Source: Sesamum alatum
Lineage: Eukaryota > Streptophyta > Magnoliopsida > Lamiales > Pedaliaceae
NCBI GenBank assembly: GCA_034509735.1
Contig: JACGWO010000001.1
Coordinates: 35,405,966-35,469,965 of the forward strand
Length of the DNA: 64,000 bases
Direction: 5' to 3'
Shown: positions 19,059-31,504 of the stretch, in pieces
Layout of the letters: each line of letters starts with the position of its first letter
How positions within the stretch are numbered: the stretch's first letter is position 1
Program-made: the position numbers and the translations under genes
The notes under the pieces: model-generated
The model's database searches: none
Seen by the model: the letters and a program-made list of their open reading frames with translations, nothing else
Told to the model about the DNA's origin: nothing

Positions 19059-21229
19059 TGTTGGAATAGGTGACCAGAAAGCCAATAGGTTTGGCAATTT
19101 GTAACATATTCGACAACTTGATGTAGATATTATATTGTTATGTGATGAATAAGATGAGTGTTCATCACCAATGGTACCTTCTTTGTTACGCTCATCTTAC
19201 ATTTGTTAAAACGGTGTTTAACTTATATCGCAACAAAGCCCACAGACCATGGATAACAACTCGTGCAGTTGGGCCACGCATTGGATGGTGGTCATGAAAC
19301 CAACTTATTGAGAGTTGGTCTGAAACATTCCAAGTCGAAGACCTCGAGACAGGGCATTGAGAGTCCTATTGAGACTTGCGTCAAGAGTCGTGTTCATTGG
19401 ATGACTGTCGTGTTTCATCGGCGACAAGCGTGGGACGCCTACACGATCTTGATGGGTTGGTCGACTGGGGTCGAGCCCACTAGACTGACTCGCGGGGATC
19501 ATCATATGGAAGCCTTGGAGGCTTGGCCGGTATGATTGGTTTTCCCCGGTTCCGATAGTACGGGAGTAATCCTCAGACTTGAGGAATCATGGCAGTCGCA
19601 TGCACATGACGGCTGTAACTTGGATCTGGGGAGAGGTAATCATTCTGTAAGATGATTATCATAAGCCTTGTCCAGTGCAGTCGATAGCGAGGACGGTGGA
19701 TTCCAAGAAGAGAATCCGTCCCCTGTCAGTATGTGACAGAGGTATCTCCTATGCACTCGGAGACACGTTCATGCTGTTTGAAGCTGTGGCCACAGTGGTT
19801 GGTCGAACAGAGAATGGTTTCCTGTGTCAACGCAATGAAGCATACGTGGTCTCGAGTATTAAGCATAGATGCCTAGTCAAGGATGGGAACCGACGCCCAA
19901 TTCCATACCCTAGACTAAGGCCGGGAGACGGTAGACAGAAGGATCGTATCCGTAAGGAATCGGCGCCTAAATGTTCACGCCAATTCACCTAGTCTCTAGT
20001 GCCATGGACTGTTGCTAGACGGTCACCCATGGTAACGGGCCCTTGTGGGACACGGGCCCAAGTCTAGCTGAGGGTGAACCTAAAGGGTCACACACAAATC
20101 ACCGAGGAGGTTGAGAGATCGACTTGGAGTCAATCTCGAAGGATAAATAAGTAATTGGATTACTTAAGGGAAAGTCCATTGGATGGACGGGCTGACATTG
20201 TATCCGGCTTTCCTTTAATCGGTAAATTGGATTTTCGATTAAATATGAAAAGTTGAGACGTTGAGACGTTGGATGTTTTAATTGTATTAAAAGATCAACG
20301 AGAATAATTTAAATGGACATTAAATTGGATTTAATGTTGGGTTTGTCATAATTGGATTACGATAAAACCCGGTCCGTTAAATTTACTCGAGAGGAGAAAT
20401 AATTCCTAATTTGGAAAAGGAAGGAAGCAAAATCAGCCATGTTTCATGCTAGGTGGTATGTTGACTTATCTCTTTTAGAAAGAGATAAATCAACTCCAAT
20501 CAAACTCTTCCCTTTTGGTATGATTTGATCATACCATAAATTTTGGTAGGCTTGATTGAAGAATTGATGGTGATTGATTGGAATGAATCTAGACATCCTT
20601 GGATGAGTCTAGACACATTCCAATAATCACATTAATTATGTATATATATGAGAATATACAACACCAAGTATAAGTGATTCATTATTCATTTTTTTCTAGG
20701 AAAAAGAGAAGACAAAATCCCTCTCCTCTCTCTCAACTCTCGGCCCTCTCTCCCTCTCCCACACTTGTGTTCTTCACTTGATTTTGAATCAAGAAGAAGA
20801 ACAAAGTAAGTTTAAGACAACACTAATTCATAGTGTTCTTCTCTTAAACCGATTCCTTCTTAAACCCGTTCTTTTCTAGCAAGAAGAACGTGTGTTTCTT
20901 CCGGTGTGGTGTGGAACACCTTTGGAGAATCCATACGTTTGGATTTCGTGAGCATTCTGGAGAAGGAACAACGCAAGTAGCCGGGAGCATACGCTAAACA
21001 ATCAAAGGTAACGGTTTATTACGCTTCGATTGATTATATATATTTATCTATGCCCTATGTGTTTAATATTCATTTCCAATATTTACACATCCTACATCGA
21101 ACGCCCGGTTGAGCACCCAATGGCACAACCCTTGGGATTCGTATTTTAAATTAGATTTGATTTAATTTACGCACGTTTCTCGCTTTCTCGCTTCCGCTCG
21201 CGCTCCCGGACGGATCCGCTTGTCCTTCA
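19059..21229 (+). mobile_element. Solo LTR-A (copy A3)
   Basis: 2171 bp from TGTTGGAATAGG to GTCCTTCA, flanked by the 5-bp duplication CTTAT (19054-19058 and 21230-21234), with no internal region. It is therefore a solo LTR left by recombination between the LTRs of a former copia element. It is the best reference copy for family A in this window. Confidence 0.95.
20460..20494 (+). promoter_or_regulatory. LTR-A conserved hairpin
   Basis: A stem of about 15 pairs (arms starting GTTGACTTATC and ending GATAAATCAAC) lies about 150 bases upstream of a TATATATA run. The same stem occurs in the copies at 39415-39449, 54750-54784 and 55551-55585, with a paired A-T to G-C change between copies. Confidence 0.6.
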
Positions 21230-22336
21230 CTTATATTCTCTATGAGTTTTTTTTGCCCCTAATATTTTTCTTCTTCTACTTTAGAGGTCTAACCTTGGGA
21301 TCTACCTTCAATTTCTATATTATGACCTTCGGTTCTATTCATTTGAAATTATCTGGGTCCTAAGTGTGAACCTCCATACTTTCCAACATTTTCATTTTCA
21401 GGGTCCCTCATGACCCGATCTCTGTGAGATTTTTTAATACCCCTTCATTGGCTTCGGATGAACCTTTTTTTCCCTCTTCCCCCGGAACATGTGATTCAAG
21501 TATATCCACTATTGACGTCTTGTGATTTCCTCCGATTAGGGAGGATCTCCTCCTGCTTTCATTTCATCCTTTTTTAGAGACGCAATGTAGAATTCTCTAA
21601 CGTCCTTCTAGCCACAAAGAACCTCTCCTATTCCAACTCTTGATCTTGCTATGGCCAACGTGTCCCTCGTCTTTCTCGGACACTTTAAGACATTAGTGTT
21701 CTCCACCATAATCAATGCTCTTATCATCGTCGTGGTTAATGGGGTGTAACCTGGTAATTTGCATAAGAATTCTTGTGATAGTCTATTTACAGCCCTCAAC
21801 CTTCTGCGTCCTACTCTGCAATCTAGATCTCTAAACGCTCGGCCTTTTACAAGCTTTGCCTAGTTAGTATCTTTCATAATATTCAAATCCTCCTTGTGTA
21901 TATATTTCATCATGCTGATATAGAGGTCATGTACATCTAGCATCTTTTTCAGACCTCAACTTCTATGTCTCCTCTATGCTATCTCGATCTCTGGATCCTT
22001 GGCCTTTTACAGGACTCACCTACTTAGTATCTTTCATCATATTCACCTCCTCCTTGTGTATATATCTCATTACGTCAATATAGAGGTCATATACTTCTAG
22101 CATCCCACTCTCTACCTTCTTTGAGGTTGAACGGTGTGATGTGCCTCTTGTGGGTCTTCATTTCCATCGTATTTTCTTCTTCATGGGTTGTAGTTCCCCA
22201 CCATGGGTTTTAGTTCTCCACTAGTAAGTCGTATGGCCTAATTTTCTTCTCCCTCTCGTTGTGGCATCCTTCCAAATGATTGCTATCGTCTGTCTTCCCT
22301 AGAACCTCCTTGTGCGCCTCCAGGTGATTGATCCAT
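21230..22336 (-). pseudogene. Tat-like gypsy gag-region remnant
   Basis: Continues the Tat-like element after the solo LTR. A minus-strand Met codon at 22336-22334 opens a short frame (MDQSPGGAQGGSRED) just inside the putative 5' LTR edge, a reasonable gag start by position. The rest is broken by many stops and gives no motif that I can name, so the gag call is positional. Confidence 0.4.
21785..22102. repeat. Tandem duplication of about 160 bp
   Basis: The segment with CTCCTTGTGTATATAT, TATAGAGGTCAT and CGGCCTTTTACA-type phrases occurs twice in direct orientation (about 21785-21942 and 21943-22102), diverged by point changes. Confidence 0.75.
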
Positions 22337-22387
22337 TAGTGTTCAGGCCGTTTGTGCCAACTGATCCGGGTCAAGGTCATCAGAGCT
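22337..22387 (-). other. Putative Tat-like primer-binding region and LTR edge
   Basis: Read on the minus strand, LTR-like sequence ends GACCCGGATCA at 22362 and is followed by GTTGGCACAAACGG, loosely like the TTGGCGCC primer sites of Tat elements. It is poorly conserved. Confidence 0.35.
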
Positions 22388-24525
22388 TGAAAGAATTGGG
22401 TACGACCTAGGAACGCAACGGAAGCGTAAAAAATGTAATTTAAGGTATATTTGAAACGGGTTAAAAGGGGTGTTCCCTTTGAAGTTCCTAGGCATTCGGT
22501 GTTTGTCAAGAGCATAATTACATAAAAATAAACATGCTGGACATGTGGCTAAAGGATTAAAAACAAAAGGTACATGTAACGTAAACGAAAACCAACCTTT
22601 GTTCACTACATGTAGAACCGGTTCTAGCGTGGTTCCCTTCCGTTTCTCCTTTGTTCACCTGAAGATCCAAATTAAAATCCCTCTAATTTGTCCACACCAC
22701 ACTATGGAAGAGTATATCCTCTAATCTATTGCTAGATAGAAGTAGAGAAAAAGAAGAAAAAACAATCCCAAACAACACTAATTTTTAGTGCCTTTTGAAT
22801 GTTTTGTTGTTCAATCCTTTTTCAAAAGGTAGGAGAACCAAAATGAGAAGTCTTGCAGAGATTTTAGAGAGTATTTGGCTGAAAATTTCATGCAAGTGTA
22901 TACCATGAAAGTTATGGGCATTGTTTTTGTGTATGTAGGAAATTGAATTCAAAATTCAACCTCCAAATTAACCTCCAAGGCTAACTTACATACACATGCA
23001 CTCTATCTACACAACTACAAACCATGACGGCATAAAACCTCCCTCAAAAAACATCATGTCAAAGCACATGTGCTTCTCATGTGGAGAAGTTTTAATTTCT
23101 CTTTAACTTGCTATAACTTGGATTTTTCCATGGACTTGGACTACTAGTTTTGGAACCTAATTTAATCTAATTAAATTAAGTCCAAACAAAGTCCATTGGG
23201 CATTAATTAATCCAATTAATCTACAATCCAATGGAAGCCCAAAATTTTATTTAATCCAATTGAATAAGCATAAGTCCAAACTCTAATTAATTGATCCAAT
23301 CAATTAATTAAACAAAACCCAATAAATTAATCCAATTAATTTAAAGGTTTAAGCCCCAGAATCAACTAATCCAATTAATTAATTCTTGGACCATCCATCA
23401 AATGAATTTCTCAATAAATGATTCAATCATTTATTTTCTCCTTGAATTAATTTAACCCAATTAAATCAATTCGTTTCTCCTAGAATTAATCCCAAATTAA
23501 TTCCACCAATTCCATAGTAATTTGTGTGACTCTTTAGGTTCACCCTTAGCTAGACTTGGGCTTGTGTTTAACACAACTAGTCAATTAAATTCAATTTAAT
23601 AAACTATTTTCCAATTAACCATTAATCGAAAAACGCCCTTCACCATAGGTGGTCGTCTTGCAACGGTCCATGGCACTAGAGACTAGGTGTATGTTGACGT
23701 GAACATTTAGGCTCCCGAGTTCCAGACGAGTACAGTCCTTCCATCATCCGTCTGCTGGTATATGTCTAGGGCATGGAATTGGGCGGCGGTTCCCATCCTG
23801 GACTAGACAACTATGCTCAATAACTCGAGACATCTCTGCTCTATTGATCGACGTAGGAAACCATTCCCTACTCAACCAATCGCTGTGGCCATAGACTTAA
23901 AGAGCTGAAACCGTCTCAGAGCGATTAGGAGACTCGACTGTCATATACTAATAGGTGACGGATCCTATCTTGGAACCCGCTGTCCTCAATATATATTTCG
24001 ACTACAGCGGATAAGGCTTATGATGAATGTATCCTAGATACGGACATTTTTTGCCAGATCCTAGATACAACCATCATATGCATGCGACTGCCGTGATTCC
24101 TCAAGTCCGAAGACTAATCTCGTACTATCGGAGCCGGGAATTCCAGTTATACCGACAGCCTCCAAGGCTCCTCATGATGGTTACCGCGAGTCAGTTCAAT
24201 CAATTGACACCCTTGTCAACTAACCCACTAATATTGCATAGACGTCCAATGTTTGTCAACAATGAAACAGGACACTCATCCAATGAATGCAATCCTTAGT
24301 GCAAGTCTCCATAGGACCCTCGATACCTTGTCTCGAGGTCCTCGACTTGGAACGTTTCAAACCAATCCTCATAAATTGGTTTCATAGCTGTCATCGAATG
24401 CGCAAACCAACTACATGAGTTATCCAATTGGTCTGTAGGGATTTGTTATGACATTGAACGTAATCAGTAAGCACAACAAACACATAGTGCCGCAGATGAA
24501 TACTTACTAAGCATGTACCCAAAAA
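22388..24525 (-). mobile_element. LTR-D copy D2, truncated at its 5' end
   Basis: Starts on the plus strand with the complement of the LTR-D end (TGAAAGAATTGGGTACG) and matches the solo LTR-D at 39936-41799 in reverse. Unlike that copy it keeps an approximately 370-bp segment containing the CCTAGTCTCTAGTGCC block. The first ~95 bases of the LTR are missing, with homology fading after GAATACTTACTA near 24509, and Tat-like LTR sequence follows. The left flank GAGCT has no partner because the other end is lost. Confidence 0.8.
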
Positions 24526-25350
24526 CATTACGCTTGCTGAGGTGTCGCCAACTAAGGCCCTTCGACATGTAAGTTAGTATTGAGGTCGAGGTTATACCTT
24601 GTGAAATGTATCAACTGGTACTTATAGAGGACCAACTGTACTAAATTGTATAGAGGCATGTGTCGTCTGAATAGCCATCAGATGGGTTCGAGATTAATGG
24701 TTGATGATTCGGGTTGTTGGGTCAGGCGGGTCGGGTCCACCATCGGATGAGTTTGAGATCAATGGATGGTCATTGGGGTTAGGCGGGTCGAGTGCGACCT
24801 GACCCACTCAAAAAGACGCGGATCCTAGGAATGTTTTGGGGCTTATCATATTTTTGAGCGGCAAATATATCCTTTGGACTTATCTAGTGTATTTTTCCTT
24901 TCCCACGTTAATGTTGACCACTAGAAATTAGTTGAATTTTGAATTGAACTAGTAATAGTTGGCATGAAAAAAAAATGTTAGGCTTGTTAGGGTGTCAGCA
25001 AGTAAGATACCTTGATACTTAATTTAGTATAAGTCGAGGTTATAGAGGTGGCAGAGTACGATCTGATGGTAATAAATGACATACCTTGTGAAGTGTATGA
25101 ACTGATATTTGTAGAAGACCAATTGTACTAAATTGTTTGAAGCCATGGGTCATCTGAATAGCCATCAGATGGATTTGAGATCAATGGTTTATAATCGAGG
25201 TCATGGGATTAGGCGGGTCGGGTCGCTCAAGAAGACGCGAATCCTAGGAATGTTGGGGGCTTTTCTTATTTTTGAGGGAAAATATGTCTTTTGAGATTAT
25301 TTATTGTAATTTTCCTATCACACGTTAATGTTGACCACTACAAATTAGTT
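24526..25350 (-). repeat. Right Tat-like LTR sequence, tandemly duplicated
   Basis: Two direct copies of the LTR-like block (about 24526-24925 and 24940-25345), both matching 14330-14730. Within the first copy a ~65-bp sub-segment with CCATC(A/G)GATG...GGCGGGTCG is itself duplicated (about 24672-24805). Confidence 0.65.
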
Positions 25351-26099
25351 GAATTTTTTGTAAAAATGGCACATATGTGTAAAATTCGGTAGAATGCAAT
25401 TTACCCCGCCGTGATATTATAAATGAACAAATTATCCCTTCATAACAAGAATAACAATTACCTCCTTGTCTTCTTTAAAATAGAGTAATTTACCTCCATA
25501 TCTAAGGTTCGTTTTATTTTAAAAAACATATGGAGGTATTTTGTTTTTTTTTTTTTATAGGGGGTGTTTTCCACATACCCTATATGACTAGGGTTGCTTG
25601 CATGTTTCTCGTATAATATTATTTGAGGCCTCACAGTCAAAAGATCAAGGATAGAAATCTCACAAATATAGTTATATGTCTAATTTTATTGTAACTTTTA
25701 TTTTATTTTTTAATCTCGTTCAACTTTATTCATTGAGTTGATTATTGATGTATTGATACATTTCTAAATTTAAATATATTAAATGATGTAACTGAATCAC
25801 ATATTATAAAATATGTATATAATTATTTATGAGTACGTACGTTTAATCCATTTCAGATCAAAGGATTCTGAAAGAATAATCCCGTTAATAGTAAAATTTG
25901 GTGGAACTAGAGAACTAAGATTTTCACTTGATATGGAGGAGAAATGGATTTTATTTTATCAAGTTTGGAAATCTCACTAATAAGAATAATATCTTAGTTT
26001 TTGAGGTTAAGGTTTTATCCACAAATTCAGGATTATGAGTTTGAGTTTTATCAAACGTGTAAATATTTGTCTCATTGATAAAAAAATGGCTGCAATTTG
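25351..26099. other. AT-rich spacer, nothing recognised
   Basis: Contains a T(14-15) run near 25541-25556 and no coding frame that I can support. Confidence 0.4.
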
Positions 26100-27103
26100 T
26101 TGGGTAAATTACACTTTTGGTCCTTATATTTGTTTCACTTATTATTTTGAGGTATGATTTTGATCCCTAATTATTTCAAATTATTATAATTTTGGTCCAA
26201 CTGTTCTAATTGGAGTTAAAGTAAACGGGGATAGGAACACGATACACGGCCTGGCCATGTTGTGCAACAAGGAAATAAAAATGGATTAAAAAAGTAATAA
26301 AAATGGAAATGAAAATTAAAATGGATTAGAGAAAGTACTAAAAATGGAAATGGAAATAAAAGATTAGCAAAAGTAATAAAAATGAAGATAAAAGATTATG
26401 GAAATTTGTTATTTTAATTTTTTTTTACATTATGAAGAAAAGTCCTTATTGGAAACTTAATTATATATCATTTGTGATAAACTCTCACTCTCAATTACAT
26501 GAGTTAATTAGATTCTTAAGTTTCAAAATTTAGAATATGTATCAATTAAGACTTTACTTCTATTCCCTTTTATAATATGCTGATAAAAACAAAATAATCC
26601 ACAAATCCTAAACCCCAGTAATTACGACCTTATCTTCAGGCTTAATTAAGCACATAAGAGACACGGTTAAAATTTAAAAGGCATTTTTATCTTTCCTTTT
26701 ATTTTCTTTTATTAGTTTTGCTCATCTTTTATTTTTACTTTATTTTATTACCATAATAATTTTTTTTTTATTTTTTCAGTACCATAATCCTTTACTTCCA
26801 TTTTTTATTACATTCTCTAATTTTTATTTCCATTTTTATTATTTTATCTAATCTTTTATTACTGTTTCCATTTATTTTATTTTCTCTAATCCATTTTTAT
26901 TACTTTTTTTTAATTTATTTTTGTTTTCTTGTTGTACAACACGGCCGTGTTCCCATCTCCATTAAGTTTCACTCTAATTTTAACGATCGGATAAAATTTT
27001 AACAATTTGAAAAGATTAGAGCACGAAATTGTATCTCAAAATGTTTAGGGACCAAAATCATTTTGGCCCATAGTAAAGGGAGTTAAAGTATAATTTATCT
27101 CAA
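26100..27103. mobile_element. Fold-back element with ~340-380-bp inverted arms
   Basis: Begins TTGGGTAAATTACAC, and the right end read in reverse begins TTGAGATAAATTATAC. Inverted similarity continues inwards through TTTTGGTCC, AACACG(A/G)..CGGCC, TGTTGT(G/A)CAACA(A/C)G and long ATGGAAAT/AAAATGG runs to about 26440 and 26720. The central 280 bp are not palindromic. No coding frame, and no convincing target duplication. Confidence 0.7.
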
Positions 27104-27413
27104 CTTGTTCATTTGTTCTGTGTTATATAGGTATGTTTGGTTCATTGTTCTCTATTATTATATTGGTGTTTTAATAGTATGGATGTATTGTTCAACTCAT
27201 TGAGATATTTGATGTAATCATGTAGTTACCCATTTTATTTTTTTTCCTAGAAGCTACTCGGTTAGGGTAGGGGGTTTTTTGGGGTCTGATTCTATTTCAA
27301 TATAAAAGCATAAGGTGGAGCAGTACAACACATTTTCTAAACTAGAAAATGGGGAGTACTACTCCCTTTACAAAATATCAAATCCTATGCAAAGCTAAAA
27401 CATAAAACGAAAG
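27104..27413 (-). other. Putative LINE 3' end and flank
   Basis: On the minus strand this reads TTTGTAAAGGGAGTAGTACT, then CCTTATGCTTTTATATTGAA, the style of plant L1 3' untranslated ends. A short A-tract (T-rich on plus) lies at about 27237-27250. The true end is uncertain. Confidence 0.4.
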
Positions 27414-27910
27414 AAAATTACATTTAGACCCCCTCTGAAAATGCATAATTACACTTTCCCCCAAAGAAGTTTTGAAATTACATTTACACCCCCTCTAAAA
27501 ATTCTTTGTTTACACCTGACCTCCATTCGTTAAAGTTTGAGCGAAAAATGTTCATTTCAACAAAACTAATTACATAAATTTTCAATTTTACCTCTCATTT
27601 AACCTTCTTCTGTAATAATTTTGTACTTATAAGGAAAAAATATAATAATATTGGCCTCACTCCATACATATACGTTACACTTATCCTCTTATAAGTACAA
27701 AAATATACATGAGAATGTTAAATGATGGGCAAAATTGAAAATTTGTGTAATTATTTTTGTTGACGTGAACATTTTTCGTCCAAACTCTAACAGATGGGGG
27801 TGAGGTGTAAACAGAGAATTTTCGGAGGGGGTGTAAGTGTAATTTCAAAACTTTTTTGGGGGAAAGTGTAATTATACATTCTCAGAGGGGGTGTAAGTGT
27901 AATTAACCCT
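27414..27910. mobile_element. Fold-back MITE with ~220-bp inverted arms
   Basis: Left arm AAAATTACATTTAGACCCCC..., right arm (reversed) TTAATTACACTTACACCCCC.... Both continue through ACACTTTCCCCCAAA and AAGTTTTGAAATTA to TTTTGTACTTATAAG near the loop (about 27640-27680). It lies at the junction between LINE ORF1 and its 3' end. No coding frame. Confidence 0.8.
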
Positions 27911-27999
27911 TAATTATATATCAAGGTGGATCCCAAATGAGGTTTAGTAATATCTGCATCATTATGAGCCCAAGATAGGCCCAATGAAAGACCCACTCC

Positions 28000-29545
28000 A
28001 TCTATGACTAGACCACCTGCCGTCGAAAGCTCACATGCCTAGGAAAAGCAACCTGAATCTCGCAAGACCTGCCCAAAAAGTGCTGCTGCAAAGTCATAAG
28101 GGACTTTTGATCTACGAAAATTCTACTCACCATCATCATCTTGAGGAGGGGGTTTGAACGAGACCTCAAAGCACTCTGAGTTTGCATCCTATGATTGGAA
28201 AATTGTTGTCTGTTACTTGGCAATCCCCCTCTCCTATTGGAACGAGTAGTCACTGAATTATCAGCCTCAAAGGATGTATTTCTCTTATGTTTTCCTTGAA
28301 TGCGTGCATCCTCAAAAATAATTTGTTGCCAACGATTTCCTCCACTCCATCAAAAACAACAGGTGAGCACATAATGGTGTATGCCTCAAGCAGAAAGGCT
28401 TTTGCCCCCCTTGTTGAGGCACAATTGAGGGTTTCTTCCCCATATTAACTGAAGGAACAGTGTTCTTCCACTTAATTTCATCGCACAAATCCTCCTTGTT
28501 AACTTCTCCATGCACATCCTCGTGTGGGTAGTTTGTAGAAATATTATCTTGATTTTCCTCATTGTTCTCCTTTTCTATTTAGTTTTCTATTGGAATTCTT
28601 AATTTTTTTTATTTGGCCCACATTCTTTATCTTCCCACCACACTTAGCCACTTCATTAGAGCCAATTCTTCAATCTCACTCTTCAAATCCAAGTTGTGTT
28701 CATTCCGTGATTGATTAACATCATCAACTCCAAAGTTTTCAATTTGATTTTAGTCGTCAACATTAATATTAATTCCTTTGGTCTCTTCAAACAAGCAACA
28801 AATATCAATATTGTTCGTCTCAATAAGTCCCACAGTATTTTTACCAAGCAAATCACCAACAACAGGATCCGAAATTATCAAATTTTCAATCTATGAGGTC
28901 GATGGTTGAGAAATACTTACATTTTTTTTTTAGACTTTTTCCCTTTGCATGCTCCTTATTTTCCTTCTTTACCGTCTCTTTTCCAATCTGATTCACCGCA
29001 TCCGAATTTGCTCCTTGTTCTTCTCAATGCAATCTTTTTCCTCGTGGCCCAAGTGTCGACAGAAACAACAATATTGAGGGCAATTCTCATAAATAATGTT
29101 TTGGAGAAATATTCTGCTACTGGCTCCCACAAACACCTCGTTGACTCTAGGCCTCAACAGATCAAGTTCAATCCAGACTCGAGCGAGGCCATGCCTAGAG
29201 ATATCCGTTGTAGGCTCATCAATTTCAGTAGTTTCCCAACAACACTAGTAATTTCAAATAACACCTTTTTTTTTTTGTTTTTAAAGAAATCAACTGGCAG
29301 TTCCGGAAGGCGGATCCAAATAGGAGTGGTGGACGATTCTACCCTTGCATCAAAATTAGGCGTCCACTCGAAAACCCTCATATGATAACCGCCAAAATCC
29401 CAATCTCCTTGAAGACAAATGCATGTGAAATCTTCCTCCAACATGAAATGAAACCAAATGTGTTTGTAGTTAATAGCACCAATTGAGTAAGAACCCTTCA
29501 AGCCCAGTTTCTAAAATTTTTCATGGAGAAACTTTAATCCTGGTG
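28000..29545 (-). pseudogene. LINE-1 ORF1, C-terminal part
   Basis: The minus frame 29501-29154 holds a DUF4283-type domain (GSYSIGAINYKH, DWDFGG, RVFEWTPNF, PIWIRLPELPV), the nucleic-acid-binding ORF1 protein domain of plant L1 elements. Downstream in other frames a zinc-knuckle-like motif CPQYCCFCRHLGHEEKDC appears near 29020-29075. A low-complexity Asn/Glu-rich tail runs to about 28000. Frameshifts and stops break it. Upstream coding continues across the gypsy insertion at 46507. ORF1 protein would package LINE RNA. Confidence 0.75.
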
Positions 29546-31464
29546 TGTAGCACCCAATAATGGCACTACGTTTATATCTCCTCTAAATATCACACTTAGT
29601 GTAAACCCCATTTATATATATAATTAGACACATAATCTAGTCCCTGTTGGGTATATATACACATATTCTCATCATCACCAAAAGAATATTTATCATCTCA
29701 TCCACAAGATCATATATACATACATCAAGTACGGCAAAAATAGAACCGTTATAGTTAGTTCACATGCCATTCTCGTTTTTAATCCAAAATGTCTATTTCT
29801 ATTTATGAGGAGGAGAAAACTGCATACTGGTCCGACCTGACTGGAATGCAAAACGTGGACCTAGTTATCGTGAATAGGCACAACAAAATCTACACCCGAA
29901 AAATATTAGTAGATGAATGAGCCTGCAACTAAATAAGTCAATAATCGACACCAACTATACACGCACTTCAATCGACACCTACTCAACCTCACTATTTATT
30001 CATATATATACATGAATCCCTTTGACATGCCACACAGGCTCATGAATCTCATTTCGCATCATAGCTCTTTTATTTCGCATCGAAGTTCTTTTCACATTGC
30101 ATCATAGCTCTTTCATATCGCATCATAGCTCTTTTCATTTCATTTTGCCACATAGGCTATTCAAAAACATCAAGGGGTATTCATATCACTTACATTCAAT
30201 TTCCATCACTCCCTCAATTCCACATATCATCGTTCTTGTAAGCCAACTAGCCACATAAAACCACATAGCAGCATATTTCACGTACAAGCATGATATCAAA
30301 CAACCCATGGCATATCTCGATAGGTTTCCTTATTTCACGTTCATAATATTATCATTTCGAAGTAATCATCAACCACTTATACAGTTCAAGATAGATTAGT
30401 TCTAGCACGAATGGTAGGCTCACATAAAAGTATTATCTCCAAGAAATGAAACATATATAGATAATACTAATTATTTACCTACACAACACTAATAGGAAAA
30501 GGAACATATATAAGTAGCAGTAATTATTTACTTACCTCGATCTTATACAGATTTAGTTAGCAGATATGAAGTCGTTCGATCCTCTACTTTATTCCCGTTT
30601 CTTATCATAAGGTATAATGCGTATAATTAATATCTACAATGTTAATTTCTAAATAAAATATTAAATAGTATTTATATATATTTCACCAAGATCTCAATAT
30701 TTCATTAAACCCCGCATCCTATTATAACTACAATTCTTAATAACAATTCTGGATTTAATTATCTCAAAACATACTCATCTTTAGTAAATATAATATTTTC
30801 AATTATAATTCTATAATATTTCTCAAATAAAATTTTCAACCCGATTAACTAAGCCAATGAATTATAGAAATTATTAAATCTAGTAAATTAAGTAGTTTAA
30901 ATTATTAATTATAACACCCTTAATTCAATTGAGACATTTAACCAAGCACTAATTTATAAATACTCAAATTCATAAAGTTTTCCGGTTAAACACTAAATCG
31001 AATAGTATAATTAATATTTAATAAATGTACTTATTAAATAATATCATTATATAAATTAATAATAATTTAAAAGAATAAAATGTCACTTACCTGTTTCGGA
31101 AATGCAATGTAATTTTTTGATGTTTATGTGTGTTAAGATTTAAGCATTTGTCTACCTATATATATATATATATATATGACAAAGATAAAGAGGCAATTAT
31201 TGTTGATAAGTGCTTAAGTGGTTGCCATCCCCAATCCACCAATCTCACAAATTTTTATACATAATTGTGGAGTGATTGATAATTATTTAAGAGATTTATA
31301 TTAATTATTAAATAAAGTATATTTTAGAATCTAAATATATTAAAATTTTAAGGGACTAAATATATTTAGATTCTAAAATATACTTTATTTAATAATTAAT
31401 ATAAATCTCTTAAATAATTATCAATCACTCCCACAATTATGTATAAAAATTTGTGGGCATCACA
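29546..31464 (-). repeat. 3' LTR of the Tekay-like gypsy
   Basis: Bounded by TGTAGCACC (plus, left) and GGCATCACA (plus, right). It matches the pieces of the 5' LTR at 38307-38685, 42759-43036 and 45029-46506. It lacks a ~165-bp segment present in the other LTR (about 42817-42985) and differs at the right end by an inverted duplication (31246-31455). A (TA)n run is at about 31156-31177. Confidence 0.92.
31246..31455. repeat. Long palindrome in the gypsy 3' LTR
   Basis: Arms of about 96 bp (31246-31341 and 31359-31455) are nearly perfect inverted copies around a 17-bp loop. The other LTR has only the outer direct-orientation arm (about 46420-46497), so the left arm is an added inverted copy in this LTR. 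Confidence 0.92.
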
Positions 31465-31480
31465 ATTCTCCCCTCCTAAT
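31465..31480 (-). other. Polypurine tract of the Tekay-like gypsy
   Basis: Minus strand reads AGGAGGGGAGAAT immediately before the 3' LTR start. It is the plus-strand primer site. Confidence 0.85.
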
Positions 31481-31504
31481 AAAAATTTCGTCCTCGAAAT
31501 TTAA

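Larger units (their letters stand above)
14225..25350 (-). mobile_element. Decayed Tat-like Ty3/gypsy element
   Basis: Minus-strand order from right to left: LTR-like sequence (22362-22387 and 24526-25350, split by LTR-D2), a gag-like region (22336-21230), RT (19058 to about 17721), integrase (to about 16930), a long 3' region with tandem repeats (16925-14880), and a second LTR-like copy (14225 to about 14730). The tandem-repeat-rich 3' region and the style of RT and integrase match the Tat lineage. A solo LTR-A has inserted at 19059. Many stops and frameshifts show it is old. The outer limits are approximate and no target duplication was found. Confidence 0.65.

Noticed and set aside
28906..29385. 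159-codon plus frame
   Set aside because: Opposite strand to LINE ORF1 with its DUF4283 domain and zinc knuckle.
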